From NCBI GenBank assembly GCA_964526475.1, contig CAZGKF010000058.1:1-18005 (forward strand): a DNA stretch of 18,005 nt. The letters run 5' to 3'. This stretch comes from CAYVTV01 sp964526475 (lineage in GTDB: Bacteria > Bacteroidota > Bacteroidia > Bacteroidales > GCA-2748055). Position numbers and translations under genes: made by a program. The notes under the pieces are model-generated. The model saw nothing but the letters and a program-made list of their open reading frames with translations. It was not told the origin of the DNA and made no database searches. Below are positions 1 to 8,001 of the stretch, in pieces. Position 1 is the first letter of the stretch, and each line of letters begins with the position of its first letter.

Positions 1-55
1 TTTACTTTCAATTTGTAATCTATTAATTCAATGATTAGTCTTTTTAGACAGCCTC
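1..55. mobile_element. Putative IS end (right-end type), left border
   Basis: Positions 40-55 read CTTTTTAGACAGCCTC, the exact reverse complement of GAGGCTGTCTAAAAAG at 17954-17969 on the other border. Ends beginning GAGGCTGTCT are typical of several insertion-sequence families in Bacteroidota (family knowledge). In this orientation the element body would lie to the left, outside the window, so bases 1-55 would be the last part of an IS. No transposase codons are visible in this short stretch. ACTTTCAATTTGTAA at 4-18 recurs near the other border. The IS family is not determined. Confidence 0.5.
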
Positions 56-220
56 CTTTTTTTATTGTATATTTCGGTGTATTTCTGCCAAAATCTGATT
101 CCAAAAGAAATGGTATCCCGAAAAAATAGCGGCAAAAGAAAAGTTATTGGGATTAATTGGAGTTTGGCAGTAGCAGAATGTTAATACAGGATGGCAGTGA
201 TAAATCATAAGAGATCAAAT

Positions 221-1819
221 ATGTTGAGGAAAATAATAATAGCTGTAAGCTTTCTTTTAAATATCCTTTTCGCAGATGCACAATATTTGCCTGTGAATAC
301 TGCCCGCAATAATGTGTATTCCTTTATTGATGAACTTGCCTGTGATCAGATCATTGACATCCCCACTCTGATCTATCCCCGTAGCAGGATCTACATAGCT
401 GAGCTACTACGAAATGCGGATACCGGAAGAATGTCCTCCCGTCAAATCGAGGAACTGGAGTTCTATCTGAAGGATTATAATAAGGAGATATACCCTCACA
501 AGGATTTCAACAGGCGCCTGGATATGTTGTATTTACGCGACAGCTCCTTTTCCTTAACCATCAATCCCATTGGTGGAGGAAATTTATGGGCAGGGAAAAA
601 CCGTACAGCATACCACTGGTGGAACGGACTGTATGCCGGAGGATATGCCGGGAACTGGAGTTTCTATGCGAGTCTTAAGGATAATCATGAGAGTGAACAG
701 CTTATGAAGCCCTCATTTCTTACGCAGGAAAAAGGGGGCGCCGGCATGAAGATGTTTTCCGGTGGGAAACAGGATTACTGGGAGGCAAAAGGGGGTGTTG
801 CATATAGCTGGAAGACAGGTCACCTGGGTTTATTATTGGATAATTTCACCTGGGGATCAGGGTATAACGGTACTAATATATTCTCCGGCAGAACACCCGC
901 ATTTACTCACCTGTCTTTTAATCTGCGACCAGCCAAATGGCTTGAACTCAACTATGTACATGGCTGGCTTGTTTCGGAGGTAATTGACAGCTCTCAGTCT
1001 TTCTGGGTTCCGGTTAGTACAGGTATAGAATACCGGACTGCTTATCACAGGAAATTTATTGCCGCCAATATGTTCACCTTCAAACCCTTTAAAACTTTTT
1101 ATATTTCAGCAGGGAACAGTATTATTTACGATTACAAAACAGCACATCCTGTATTCTTTATCCCGGTACTTTTCTATAAGGCCGTTGACCAGCACCTGAA
1201 TTCACTGAGGTATGATATGAATTCACAGTTTTTCATGGATATCTCGGCAAGGATGATACCTCATACACATATATATTTCTCAGGCTTTGTCGATGAGATG
1301 GCTACCAGTCGTATCCTGAATCCGGATGAACATAATTTTTTGAGTTTCAAGGGAGGGATCAGGGTCAGCAACCTCCCGGAAGGAACTTATGCAGGTATTG
1401 AATATACATGGACAAACGTAAATGCTTTTAGGCATTATATTCCCACACATACTTTTGAGTCGAACAGGTATAACCTGGGTCATTATCTTACTGATAACGC
1501 ACAGGAGATTTTTCTCACTGCCGGATACAGACCTTACAGGGGCATGGATGTGAATGTTTCATATAACAGGGCACTAAAAGGTCCCGATCATAATGAAGCA
1601 GGGGAACGACTAAACCAGAAGCCCTTCGTACCTGTTGTGTGGGAGTCGGACGCTTTCCGGCTCGATTTTTCCTGGCAGGTACTGAATGATCTGTGGGTAA
1701 GATTGGGCTACCGTTACCAGAATGTGCGCGGAGAAGAGACCTATGTTAACCTCTATACCCCGGATTTCTGGAAAGGCAAAACAAGTACCTGGAATATAGG
1801 GCTTAGTTTCGGGAACTAA
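221..1819 (+). CDS. Wzi-like capsule assembly outer-membrane protein
   Basis: Probable outer-membrane beta-barrel related to the capsule assembly protein Wzi, which helps attach or organise capsular polysaccharide at the surface. From ATG 221 the protein is 532 residues and begins with a clean signal peptide: a basic MLRK start, a hydrophobic core, then FADA before Q. An in-frame ATG at 191 would add ten polar residues before this signal, so I prefer 221, but 191 cannot be excluded. After the signal comes the Wzi-family N-terminal pattern: a short FIDELA-type helix, then a YPRSRIYIAELL segment and an EELEFYLKDY segment. The rest is rich in alternating aromatic and glycine residues (GGYAGNW, YRYQNVRG) as expected of barrel strands, and the last strand ends GLSFGN. 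It stands alone, convergent with the epimerase gene. Family fairly sure; the polysaccharide partner is unknown. Confidence 0.75.
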   Translation: MLRKIIIAVSFLLNILFADAQYLPVNTARNNVYSFIDELACDQIIDIPTLIYPRSRIYIAELLRNADTGRMSSRQIEELEFYLKDYNKEIYPHKDFNRRLDMLYLRDSSFSLTINPIGGGNLWAGKNRTAYHWWNGLYAGGYAGNWSFYASLKDNHESEQLMKPSFLTQEKGGAGMKMFSGGKQDYWEAKGGVAYSWKTGHLGLLLDNFTWGSGYNGTNIFSGRTPAFTHLSFNLRPAKWLELNYVHGWLVSEVIDSSQSFWVPVSTGIEYRTAYHRKFIAANMFTFKPFKTFYISAGNSIIYDYKTAHPVFFIPVLFYKAVDQHLNSLRYDMNSQFFMDISARMIPHTHIYFSGFVDEMATSRILNPDEHNFLSFKGGIRVSNLPEGTYAGIEYTWTNVNAFRHYIPTHTFESNRYNLGHYLTDNAQEIFLTAGYRPYRGMDVNVSYNRALKGPDHNEAGERLNQKPFVPVVWESDAFRLDFSWQVLNDLWVRLGYRYQNVRGEETYVNLYTPDFWKGKTSTWNIGLSFGN

Positions 1820-1869
1820 TCCCCCGTTTACGATGGAAGGGCAGTTGGTCCCTTTTTGGTTTTTCAATA

Positions 1870-1903
1870 AACCCTGTCAGGGGTTGCGAACCCTGACAGG
1901 GTT
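1870..1903. repeat. Palindromic hairpin between convergent genes
   Basis: AACCCTGTCAGGG (1870-1882) and its exact reverse complement CCCTGACAGGGTT (1891-1903) flank an 8-base spacer. Each arm is itself almost palindromic (CCCTG-N-CAGGG), a shape seen in REP-like repeats. It lies between the tails of the Wzi-like and epimerase genes and could act as a two-way transcript end or mRNA stabiliser, but neither side has a strong T-run. Only one copy is present in this window. Confidence 0.6.
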
Positions 1904-1946
1904 ATAATTATTTTAAGGTCTGTTTCACCTGGTTTCCCTAATCCCT

Positions 1947-2939
1947 TTACTTCATCTTTCCTACCTCATTCACCGTCTCTTCAATCCTTTCAAACTCCAC
2001 TCCCAGAGCCTGCCTGATTTTTTCATTGGAGAAATAATTTTTCTTTCTTCCGGCTGAAACGGCTTCTTTGGTAATGATCCTTTTATATCCGAAAAATGAC
2101 CTGATAGCATCCATGCGCCATGCCAGACCGGCAATAAAAGGTGTTACCTCAATGGAGGGTGGTTTTGTTCCAAGTGCATTCGCGATCATAGTAAATACTT
2201 CCTGGTAGCTGAGATTTTCAGACGAAATAATGAACCTCTCACCGCAGATATCACTGTTCATAAGACGGATCATGCACTGCGACACATCCTTTACCGAAAC
2301 AAAACCTGTAACTCCTTTGGTGTAGTAGCGTAAACCCTTCTCAACCCTGGTAAACATAGCGGATGATCCTTTACCCCAAAAACCGGGTCCGAATATTACC
2401 GAAGGATTTACAATGACAGCATTCAGCCCTTCCTCCATTCCCCTCCAGACTTCCATCTCTGATCTGAATTTACTCAGGGCATAACTTGTCTTTTCCTTTT
2501 CGGGAGTCCAGATCATATCTTCTGTAATAAGCTCTCCTTCAGGTGCTGAACCCAATGCAGAGGTGGAGCTTACATGGCAGAGCTTCTCAACAGGGCTTTC
2601 GAGACAGGCATTCACAATATTTGCTGTTCCCTGAACATTGCTTAGCATCATTCTATTCCTGTCGCGGGGAGAGAATGATACGGCAGCAGCAACATGATAT
2701 AGTCTGGTTGTTCCCTCCAGAGCTTCCATAACAGAATCAATATCAAGGATATCGAAGTCTCTCCATTCAATTTTCCGGAACAACTCATCGGAATTTTCAG
2801 TATAGTAAGAAAACACATCTCGTACCGCTTCCGTATCGCTGCTTTCCCTTTTCAGAACACGTATTTTATCATTATCTCGCAGAAGGTCGAAAAGTACCCT
2901 GGAACCGAGAAGACCTGTGGCGCCGGTTATAGTGATCAT
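1947..2939 (-). CDS. NAD(P)-dependent epimerase/reductase, extended SDR family
   Basis: A 330-residue extended short-chain dehydrogenase/reductase. The Rossmann glycine motif TGATGLLG is at residues 5-12, right after the start, which supports ATG 2939. The catalytic pair follows the YxxxK rule (Y153, K157 in SYALSKFRSE), with a preceding serine/threonine run SSTSALG at about 124-130. An NPSVIFGP segment follows, as in sugar-nucleotide epimerases and dihydroflavonol or 3-beta-hydroxysteroid-type reductases. The length fits the family. The substrate cannot be read from sequence; sugar-nucleotide epimerisation and ketone/aldehyde reduction are both possible. It is a single gene, convergent with the Wzi-like gene, with a promoter-like site just upstream. 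A link to capsule sugar supply is tempting because of its neighbour but is only inference. Confidence 0.85.
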   Translation of the reverse strand: MITITGATGLLGSRVLFDLLRDNDKIRVLKRESSDTEAVRDVFSYYTENSDELFRKIEWRDFDILDIDSVMEALEGTTRLYHVAAAVSFSPRDRNRMMLSNVQGTANIVNACLESPVEKLCHVSSTSALGSAPEGELITEDMIWTPEKEKTSYALSKFRSEMEVWRGMEEGLNAVIVNPSVIFGPGFWGKGSSAMFTRVEKGLRYYTKGVTGFVSVKDVSQCMIRLMNSDICGERFIISSENLSYQEVFTMIANALGTKPPSIEVTPFIAGLAWRMDAIRSFFGYKRIITKEAVSAGRKKNYFSNEKIRQALGVEFERIEETVNEVGKMK

Positions 2940-2966
2940 GTTTTTCTTGCGAAGATAAGAAATTAT

Positions 2967-2995
2967 AAAAAATATGCTAAATTAAGGGTATCAAA
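2967..2995 (-). promoter_or_regulatory. Candidate Bacteroidota-type promoter of the epimerase gene
   Basis: On the minus strand TTTG (2992-2995) is followed after 17 bases by TATTTTTT (2967-2974). This is one base away from the TAnnTTTG -7 consensus of the Bacteroidota primary sigma factor. Start of transcription would be close to 2960, giving a leader of about 20 bases to ATG 2939. Found by eye in an AT-rich region, so chance matches are possible. Confidence 0.35.
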
Positions 2996-3014
2996 CATGC
3001 AGTCTCTCTACCTT

Positions 3015-3108
3015 CTGCTGAAAGTCCCCCCTTGGGGCATTTAGGGGTATGATGTAACTGTATTTCAACTGCTTAAAGTCCCCCCTGGGGGATTTAGGAG
3101 TATGATGT
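3015..3108. repeat. Two imperfect direct copies of a ~40-bp intergenic repeat
   Basis: Copy 1 at 3015-3055 and copy 2 at 3069-3108 share the pattern CTGCT..AAAGTCCCCCCT.GGGG.ATTTAGG.GTATGATGT with a few substitutions and single-base indels. They start 54 bases apart. Each contains a C-run/G-run pair (CCCCCC..GGGG) able to form a small hairpin. The block fills the space between the divergent epimerase and Nudix genes. Similar C/G-run repeats are common between genes in this phylum (general recollection, not checked here). Confidence 0.75.
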
Positions 3109-3149
3109 TTTCTAAATTAAACCGCATAAACGATTAATTTTTTATTTAA

Positions 3150-3671
3150 ATGATAAATGAATATAAGAAATTCCATGGACAGGAATTGGTACCTGTTGTT
3201 GATGAAAATGGGAATATAACGGGAAAGGAAATAAGAGAAGAACTGCATTTCAATCCCCTGAAGAAACTTCTTCATCCGGTGGTTCACCTTCACATTTTTA
3301 ACACAAACGGATTGATTTATTTGCAGAAAAGACATAAGAGTAAGAAGGTCCAGCCGGATAAATGGGATACAGCTGTGGGAGGTCACATCAGCTGGGGCGA
3401 AACCCTGGAAGAAGCCTTAATTCGTGAGACAAAGGAAGAGGCAGGAATTGCAAAATTCAAGCCCGTTTTTCAGAGAAGATATATATGGGAAACAGATGTT
3501 GAAAAAGAACTGGTGTACATGTTTACAACTGTAACTTCCCGGATTCCGGAACCTGATCCAGGGGAGATCAGCGAAGGAAGATTCTGGACTAATGAAGAAA
3601 TAAGGAATCTGAAAGGAACAGGTATTTTTACTCCTAATCTGGAATACGAGATGAGTATGCTGAACCTGTAG
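3150..3671 (+). CDS. Nudix hydrolase
   Basis: A 173-residue Nudix enzyme, expected to cleave a nucleoside diphosphate linked to another group using Mg2+. The Nudix box GX5EX7REUXEEXGU is complete: G78, E84, R92-E93, E96-E97, G99-I100, with T94 at the usually hydrophobic position. Upstream come PVVDENGNITG (about 15-25), HLHIFN (46-51), LQKR (58-61), and KWDTAVGGH (71-79). This order and the KWDT-GGH lead-in resemble the isopentenyl-diphosphate-isomerase-like branch of the Nudix family, many of whose members have unknown substrates. No signal peptide. ATG 3150 follows an A/T-rich leader without a Shine-Dalgarno sequence, usual in this phylum. It is transcribed in the same direction as rnr but 150 bases apart, so co-transcription is uncertain. 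Confidence 0.9.
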   Translation: MINEYKKFHGQELVPVVDENGNITGKEIREELHFNPLKKLLHPVVHLHIFNTNGLIYLQKRHKSKKVQPDKWDTAVGGHISWGETLEEALIRETKEEAGIAKFKPVFQRRYIWETDVEKELVYMFTTVTSRIPEPDPGEISEGRFWTNEEIRNLKGTGIFTPNLEYEMSMLNL

Positions 3672-3687
3672 TACGAAAGATTTCGTA
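3672..3687. promoter_or_regulatory. Short palindrome just after the Nudix stop codon
   Basis: TACGAAA (3672-3678) and TTTCGTA (3681-3687) are exact reverse complements two bases apart, starting one base after the TAG stop. No T-run follows, and a hairpin with so tight a loop would be poor, so it looks more like a protein-binding site than a terminator. A chance palindrome is possible. Confidence 0.25.
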
Positions 3688-3821
3688 TGTTAGGATTTGC
3701 TTAAAATAGAATATTTCGACACAGATTTTTTCTTTTTTCATCTCTCAAACTGCACAAGTGGTTAATTTTATATGTTTTTCTTTTCAGAAATTCCTGTTAT
3801 CTTACAGAAAATTAAATTTTT

Positions 3822-6020
3822 ATGGCAAGAAAAGGTAAAAATAAAAGAGGGAAAAATACTGGAAAAGATGCTTTGACCGGTCAATTGCTGGGAATATTTT
3901 CCAATAGTCCCAAACAGGTTTTTAATTATAAGCAGCTTTCTAAAATTACGGGATACAGGGATGAGGTTCAGAAACAACTGATCATACAGGTGCTGGAGGA
4001 GCTGAAAAAAGCTGATCAGCTTGAGGAACTGGAAAAAGGAAGGTTCAGACTGAAGTCAAGAGCAGGTTATGTAACCGGTAGAATAGACATGACTCAGCAC
4101 GGATATGCCTATGTGATATCTGATGATATCGAAGATGATATATTTATTGCAAGAAATCTTCTGCACTCTGCACTTGACGGGGACCTTGTTAAGGTATATG
4201 TATATCCGAAGAAAACCCGGGAGACACGTGTAGAAGGGGAGGTGATGCAGGTCATTGAAAGAGCAAGGGACTCTTTTGTCGGGATAGTGCAGGTATCGAA
4301 ACATTTCGCATTTCTTGTAAATGATAATAAAAAACTGCCATATGATCTTTTTATTCCGCTCGATAAGCTTAAGGGGGCTAAGAACGGACAGAAAGCTATT
4401 GCCCGGGTTATAGAATGGCAGCAGGGAACAAAAAATCCGGTTGCGGAAATTACGGAAGTACTTGGAAATCCCGGTGAGAATAATGTGGAGATGCATGCTA
4501 TCCTGGCCGAATACGACCTTCCATTTCGTTTTGAAAAGGAGGTTACAGAAGCTGCCGGTACAGTAGGCGATAAGATTACGGAGAAGGATTATCAGGAAAG
4601 ACGCGACTTCAGGGATGTCCCAACATTTACTATTGATCCGCAGGATGCGAAAGACTTCGATGACGCCTTGTCTGTAAGAAAACTGGATAACGGGAACTGG
4701 GAGGTAGGTGTACATATAGCCGATGTATCACATTTTGTAAAAACAGGAACTATAATAGATGAGGAAGCCTATGAAAGGGGTACTTCTGTTTACCTTGTTG
4801 ACAGAACTATTCCCATGATACCTGAAAGAATCTCTAATTTTTTATGTTCACTACGACAGGATGAAGAAAAATTATGTTTTTCTGCTGTTTTTGAGATCAA
4901 CAACGATGCTGTTGTACTTTCGGAATGGTTTGGGAAAAGTGTGATCATCTCACGCAGAAGATTCAATTATGAAGAGGCACAGGATATAATTACGGGAAAG
5001 GAGGGCGATATGCAGAAGGAAATCCTGCAGCTGCATACCCTGGCGCGGATAATGAAAAAAAGAAGGTCGGATGACGGGTCTATCGGATTCGACAGGGTGG
5101 AAGTGAAATTTCATCTCGATAAGGACGGATTCCCTACAGGTGTGTTTTTCAAGGAGCAGAATGAGGCAAACCAGCTTATAGAGGAATTCATGCTCCTGGC
5201 AAATCGACGGGTAGCGGAATTTGTTCATTATGGTTGTAAATATATCCAGGAAAGAAAAAGTAAACCTCAGGAAAGCAATAAAGAGAAAGCAAAGGCCTTT
5301 GTTTACAGAATACATGATAACCCTGATCCTCAAAAACTTGAATCCTTCGCTTCTTTCATAAAAAAATTCGGTTATACAATTCAGCCAGGACCAGGTAAAA
5401 AAGCGGCCAATTCTTACAATAAGCTTCTTGATGATGTAAGGGGTAAGAAGGAGCAAAATCTTATTGAGACCCTTGCTTTGCGCACTATGGCAAAGGCACG
5501 TTATTCCACTGCCAGCACAGGGCATTATGGACTTGCTTTTCCATTTTATACCCATTTTACATCACCCATACGGAGATACCCTGATTTAATGGTTCACAGG
5601 ATTTTATGGCACTACCTTAACGGGGGCGAATCTAAAAGTAAAATTAAATATGAGGAGAGATGCAAGCATACTAGTGATATGGAAAAGCGTGCACTGGAAG
5701 CTGAACGCGCTTCAATAAAATACAAACAGGTGGAGTTCATGAAAGATAAAGTGGGACAGGTTTTCGACGCAATTATTTCAGGCCTTACAAACTGGGGTAT
5801 TTATGCAGAGATAATAGAGAATAAGTGCGAGGGGATGATCTCACTTCAGAATCTTGCAGATGATTTCTATGAGTTTGATGAAGATAATTACATACTTACA
5901 GCTCGCTATAGTAAACGCACATTTCAGCTTGGAGATGAAGTAAAAATAAGCGTGAAGAATGTGAATATGTCCAAAAGACAACTGGATTTTGGATTGGAGC
6001 AGACGGAGGGAAAGAGATAA
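3822..6020 (+). CDS. rnr: Ribonuclease R
   Basis: A 732-residue 3'-5' exoribonuclease that degrades structured RNA; cytoplasmic. Domains in order: a short Lys/Arg-rich tail (1-17), a winged-helix segment (about 20-75), cold-shock/OB domains (about 80-215), the RNB catalytic domain (about 262-595) and a C-terminal S1 RNA-binding domain (about 644-727, with TNWGIYAEI). The catalytic acidic cluster is intact in IDPQDAKDFDDA: D272, D278, D280 and D281 have the spacing of the RNase II/R active site. The conserved TSPIRRYPDLMVHR segment lies near 580-595. The winged helix plus long S1 half and the length point to RNase R rather than RNase II. ATG 3822 follows an A/T-rich leader. Single gene, convergent with the tatA operon. 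No strong terminator follows; a 9-T run at 6115-6123 has only a distant 8-bp partner stem. Confidence 0.95.
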   Translation: MARKGKNKRGKNTGKDALTGQLLGIFSNSPKQVFNYKQLSKITGYRDEVQKQLIIQVLEELKKADQLEELEKGRFRLKSRAGYVTGRIDMTQHGYAYVISDDIEDDIFIARNLLHSALDGDLVKVYVYPKKTRETRVEGEVMQVIERARDSFVGIVQVSKHFAFLVNDNKKLPYDLFIPLDKLKGAKNGQKAIARVIEWQQGTKNPVAEITEVLGNPGENNVEMHAILAEYDLPFRFEKEVTEAAGTVGDKITEKDYQERRDFRDVPTFTIDPQDAKDFDDALSVRKLDNGNWEVGVHIADVSHFVKTGTIIDEEAYERGTSVYLVDRTIPMIPERISNFLCSLRQDEEKLCFSAVFEINNDAVVLSEWFGKSVIISRRRFNYEEAQDIITGKEGDMQKEILQLHTLARIMKKRRSDDGSIGFDRVEVKFHLDKDGFPTGVFFKEQNEANQLIEEFMLLANRRVAEFVHYGCKYIQERKSKPQESNKEKAKAFVYRIHDNPDPQKLESFASFIKKFGYTIQPGPGKKAANSYNKLLDDVRGKKEQNLIETLALRTMAKARYSTASTGHYGLAFPFYTHFTSPIRRYPDLMVHRILWHYLNGGESKSKIKYEERCKHTSDMEKRALEAERASIKYKQVEFMKDKVGQVFDAIISGLTNWGIYAEIIENKCEGMISLQNLADDFYEFDEDNYILTARYSKRTFQLGDEVKISVKNVNMSKRQLDFGLEQTEGKR

Positions 6021-6345
6021 TAGTTCCTGCAGATATTCAGCTAATAAACTGTTAACATAATATATCATTTAGTTTAAATTTTAGGTTTTACCTCGAATTT
6101 AATGAAATATCTGATTTTTTTTTAATTCACAGCGGGCAAGATACATTGAAACCCTATCCCGGGGTCATGCCTTGTTCATACTATTGTCTTTCAATAAACA
6201 TGTTACTCTATCTTTTTTATAACCAAATCCTTCTTTCCCGAGTGGGAAGCCCATGTATGCAGGACGTCCACGAATTGTTCGAACCTGATGCCTTTTTTTA
6301 GGACGTTGCCCCGGACAGAATTAAGGTGGACTTTAAGCCCGCGTT
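6021..6345. other. Gene-free stretch between convergent rnr and tatA operon
   Basis: No convincing gene. The first half is very AT-rich: CAGATATT (6030-6037) pairs with AATATCTG (6106-6113) just before a 9-T run, a possible weak end for rnr mRNA. The second half (about 6203-6343) is less AT-rich and stays open on the minus strand for about 46 codons up to a TAA at 6203-6205, but has no start codon. It may be a decayed gene end or chance. Confidence 0.5.
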
Positions 6346-6382
6346 AAAAAGAAAGCCATTCCGGTCTTCCCGAAATGGCCTT
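6346..6382 (-). terminator. Rho-independent terminator after tatA
   Basis: Read on the minus strand, a 10-bp stem with one mismatch (6371-6380 with 6356-6365, GCCATTTCGG / CCGGAATGGC) closes a 5-base loop. It is followed at once by the T-rich tract TTTCTTTTT. It sits about 33 bases past the tatA stop and should end the SOR-M23-dxr-rseP-tatA transcript. Confidence 0.8.
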
Positions 6383-6414
6383 AGTGAGATGAACAAATTA
6401 AAATATTTTATCTG

Positions 6415-6606
6415 TTATTCCTTTTCAATTTTTGAATTTTCTTTACTTTCCTCGGTATCACCACGGGAAGCCTTCTTAAACTCTCTCATGCCCTGTCCGA
6501 TACCTTTCATGAGTTCAGGTATTTTTCTTCCACCAAAGAGCAGTACAACAATGAGAACAATAATAATGATCTCTGTGGGACCAAACATTCCTAATATTAT
6601 TTTCAT
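6415..6606 (-). CDS. tatA: Sec-independent translocase TatA/E family protein
   Basis: A 63-residue protein with the TatA plan: a short N-terminal tip with GPTE (residues 9-12), one membrane helix (about 13-24), the FGGRKIPEL hinge in which FG and KIPEL are family hallmarks, then an amphipathic helix (KGIGQGMREFKKA) and an acidic/lysine-rich tail. TatA forms the size-variable pore that passes folded proteins across the inner membrane together with TatC. No tatC or tatB is in this window, so those must be elsewhere. It is the last gene of the minus-strand operon, 65 bases past rseP, with a terminator directly after. TatA and TatE cannot be told apart by sequence alone, and TatB is less likely given the small size. 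Confidence 0.93.
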   Translation of the reverse strand: MKIILGMFGPTEIIIIVLIVVLLFGGRKIPELMKGIGQGMREFKKASRGDTEESKENSKIEKE

Positions 6607-6671
6607 TTTATTAAAAAATTAAAGTTAAATGCAAAGTTAGTAAAAATAAATTATTCCGGTTTTTATGAAGT

Positions 6672-7997
6672 TTATTTTTTAAATAACTGTATAATATCAT
6701 TTCCGTTTGCATAAATAAGCAAGGTGAAAACGAGTATCATGCCAGCAATCTGTGCATATTCCAGAAATTTATCTCCCGGTTTTCGTCCGGTTATCATTTC
6801 GTAAAGGAGAAAAGTAACATGTCCCCCATCGAGTGCAGGTATTGGAAGTAGGTTCATGATAGCAAGGATAATGGAAAGAAATGCTGTAAAAACCCAAAAA
6901 GATTGCCAGTCCCAGACGGACGGAAAGATACTTGCAATCCTGATAAACCCGCCTAAGGATTCATACGCTTTTGTTTCAGGACGGAAAAGTAATTTAAGCT
7001 GTTTAAGATAACTACTTATTGTACTGAATCCTTTATTTATACCTGCCGGGATAGATCCTATCAAAGAATACCGCACTTCCCTGAGTTCAAAGAAACGATC
7101 AAAACTGAAATCCGGAACTACGCCTATCAGACCCGATTCCGGTATGTTAAGGTTGAAATGTAAAGTATCTTTATTATTTCTGAGAGCTGATATCTTAACT
7201 TCCTGGTTTTTATATTGCCGGACTGTTGTTTTAAATTCATCGAAGAACATTACAGGCATCCCGTTTAATGCTATTATTCTGTCATCTGCCATCAGACCTG
7301 CGTTCCTGGCAGGAGAATTTTCAGCAAAATCCAGGATATAGAAGGGAACTCTGGGTAATATAGGAGAGGTTGTTCTCAGCAATGATGGAATAACATCGGG
7401 CGGAATTTCAATATCTAATTGTTGACCGTTCCGTTCCACCTGAAGTGTTTTCACATCGTTTAAAACAATATCATGAACAATTAACATGAAATTTCCAACT
7501 TCATTTCCATCAAGTGATAGAATTTTATCACCGTTCCGAAGGCCCATTTGTGCCGCGGTGGAGTCAACCATGATGCCATAAGTCAGGTTTTGAACCGGCA
7601 GATACTTTTCTCCCCAAGTATAAAAAATAAGGACATAGAGTATCAGTGCGAATATAAAATTTACCATAACTCCGCCGAGCATTATAAAAAGCCTTTGCCA
7701 TGTTGGCTTTGACCGGAATTCCCATTCTTCAGGCGTTCTGCTAAGCTGTTCCCTGTCCAATGATTCATCGATCATTCCGGATATTTTCACATACCCTCCA
7801 AGAGGAAGCCATCCCATTCCATATTCAGTATCTCCGTATTTTTTCTTAAATATAGAGAACCATGGATCAAAAAAAAGATAGAATTTTTCAACCCTGGTTT
7901 TGAACAAGCGTGCAAATAAAAAATGACCCATCTCATGTATTATTATGAGAATAGATAAACTGAGCAATAACTGACCTGCTTTTATTAATATTTCCAT
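6672..7997 (-). CDS. rseP: RIP metalloprotease RseP (site-2 protease)
   Basis: A 441-residue intramembrane zinc protease that cuts membrane-bound regulators such as anti-sigma factors, or signal-peptide remnants. The HExxH zinc site is in the first membrane helix (H21-E22-MG-H25), and the third ligand lies in the LDGGH motif near the end (D390), also in a membrane helix. The GGYVK element (about 67-71) is as expected. Between the catalytic halves lie two PDZ-like domains, roughly 140-200 (TAAQMGLRNGDKILSLDG) and 215-285 (SPARNAGLMADDRIIALNG). The length matches the family. It starts 4 bases after the dxr stop, so the two are co-transcribed; a dxr-rseP pair is a common arrangement. The local target, perhaps an ECF sigma/anti-sigma system, is not encoded in the window. 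Confidence 0.95.
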   Translation of the reverse strand: MEILIKAGQLLLSLSILIIIHEMGHFLFARLFKTRVEKFYLFFDPWFSIFKKKYGDTEYGMGWLPLGGYVKISGMIDESLDREQLSRTPEEWEFRSKPTWQRLFIMLGGVMVNFIFALILYVLIFYTWGEKYLPVQNLTYGIMVDSTAAQMGLRNGDKILSLDGNEVGNFMLIVHDIVLNDVKTLQVERNGQQLDIEIPPDVIPSLLRTTSPILPRVPFYILDFAENSPARNAGLMADDRIIALNGMPVMFFDEFKTTVRQYKNQEVKISALRNNKDTLHFNLNIPESGLIGVVPDFSFDRFFELREVRYSLIGSIPAGINKGFSTISSYLKQLKLLFRPETKAYESLGGFIRIASIFPSVWDWQSFWVFTAFLSIILAIMNLLPIPALDGGHVTFLLYEMITGRKPGDKFLEYAQIAGMILVFTLLIYANGNDIIQLFKK

Positions 7998-8001
7998 CTT
8001 T

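Noticed and set aside
85..170. CTGCCAAA / TTTGGCAG inverted pair before the Wzi-like gene
   Set aside because: Eight-base arms 70 bases apart are expected by chance in this length and suggest no clear structure.
191..220. ATG 191 as start of the Wzi-like protein
   Set aside because: It would put ten polar residues before an otherwise complete signal peptide starting at ATG 221; kept only as an alternative.
6030..6123. rnr terminator made of CAGATATT / AATATCTG and a 9-T run
   Set aside because: The stem is only 8 bp, AT-rich, with a 68-base loop; too weak to call as an intrinsic terminator.
6255..6285. GTTCGAA motif resembling a tRNA T-loop
   Set aside because: The flanking bases do not form a 5-bp T-stem on either strand, and no acceptor or anticodon arms are found.
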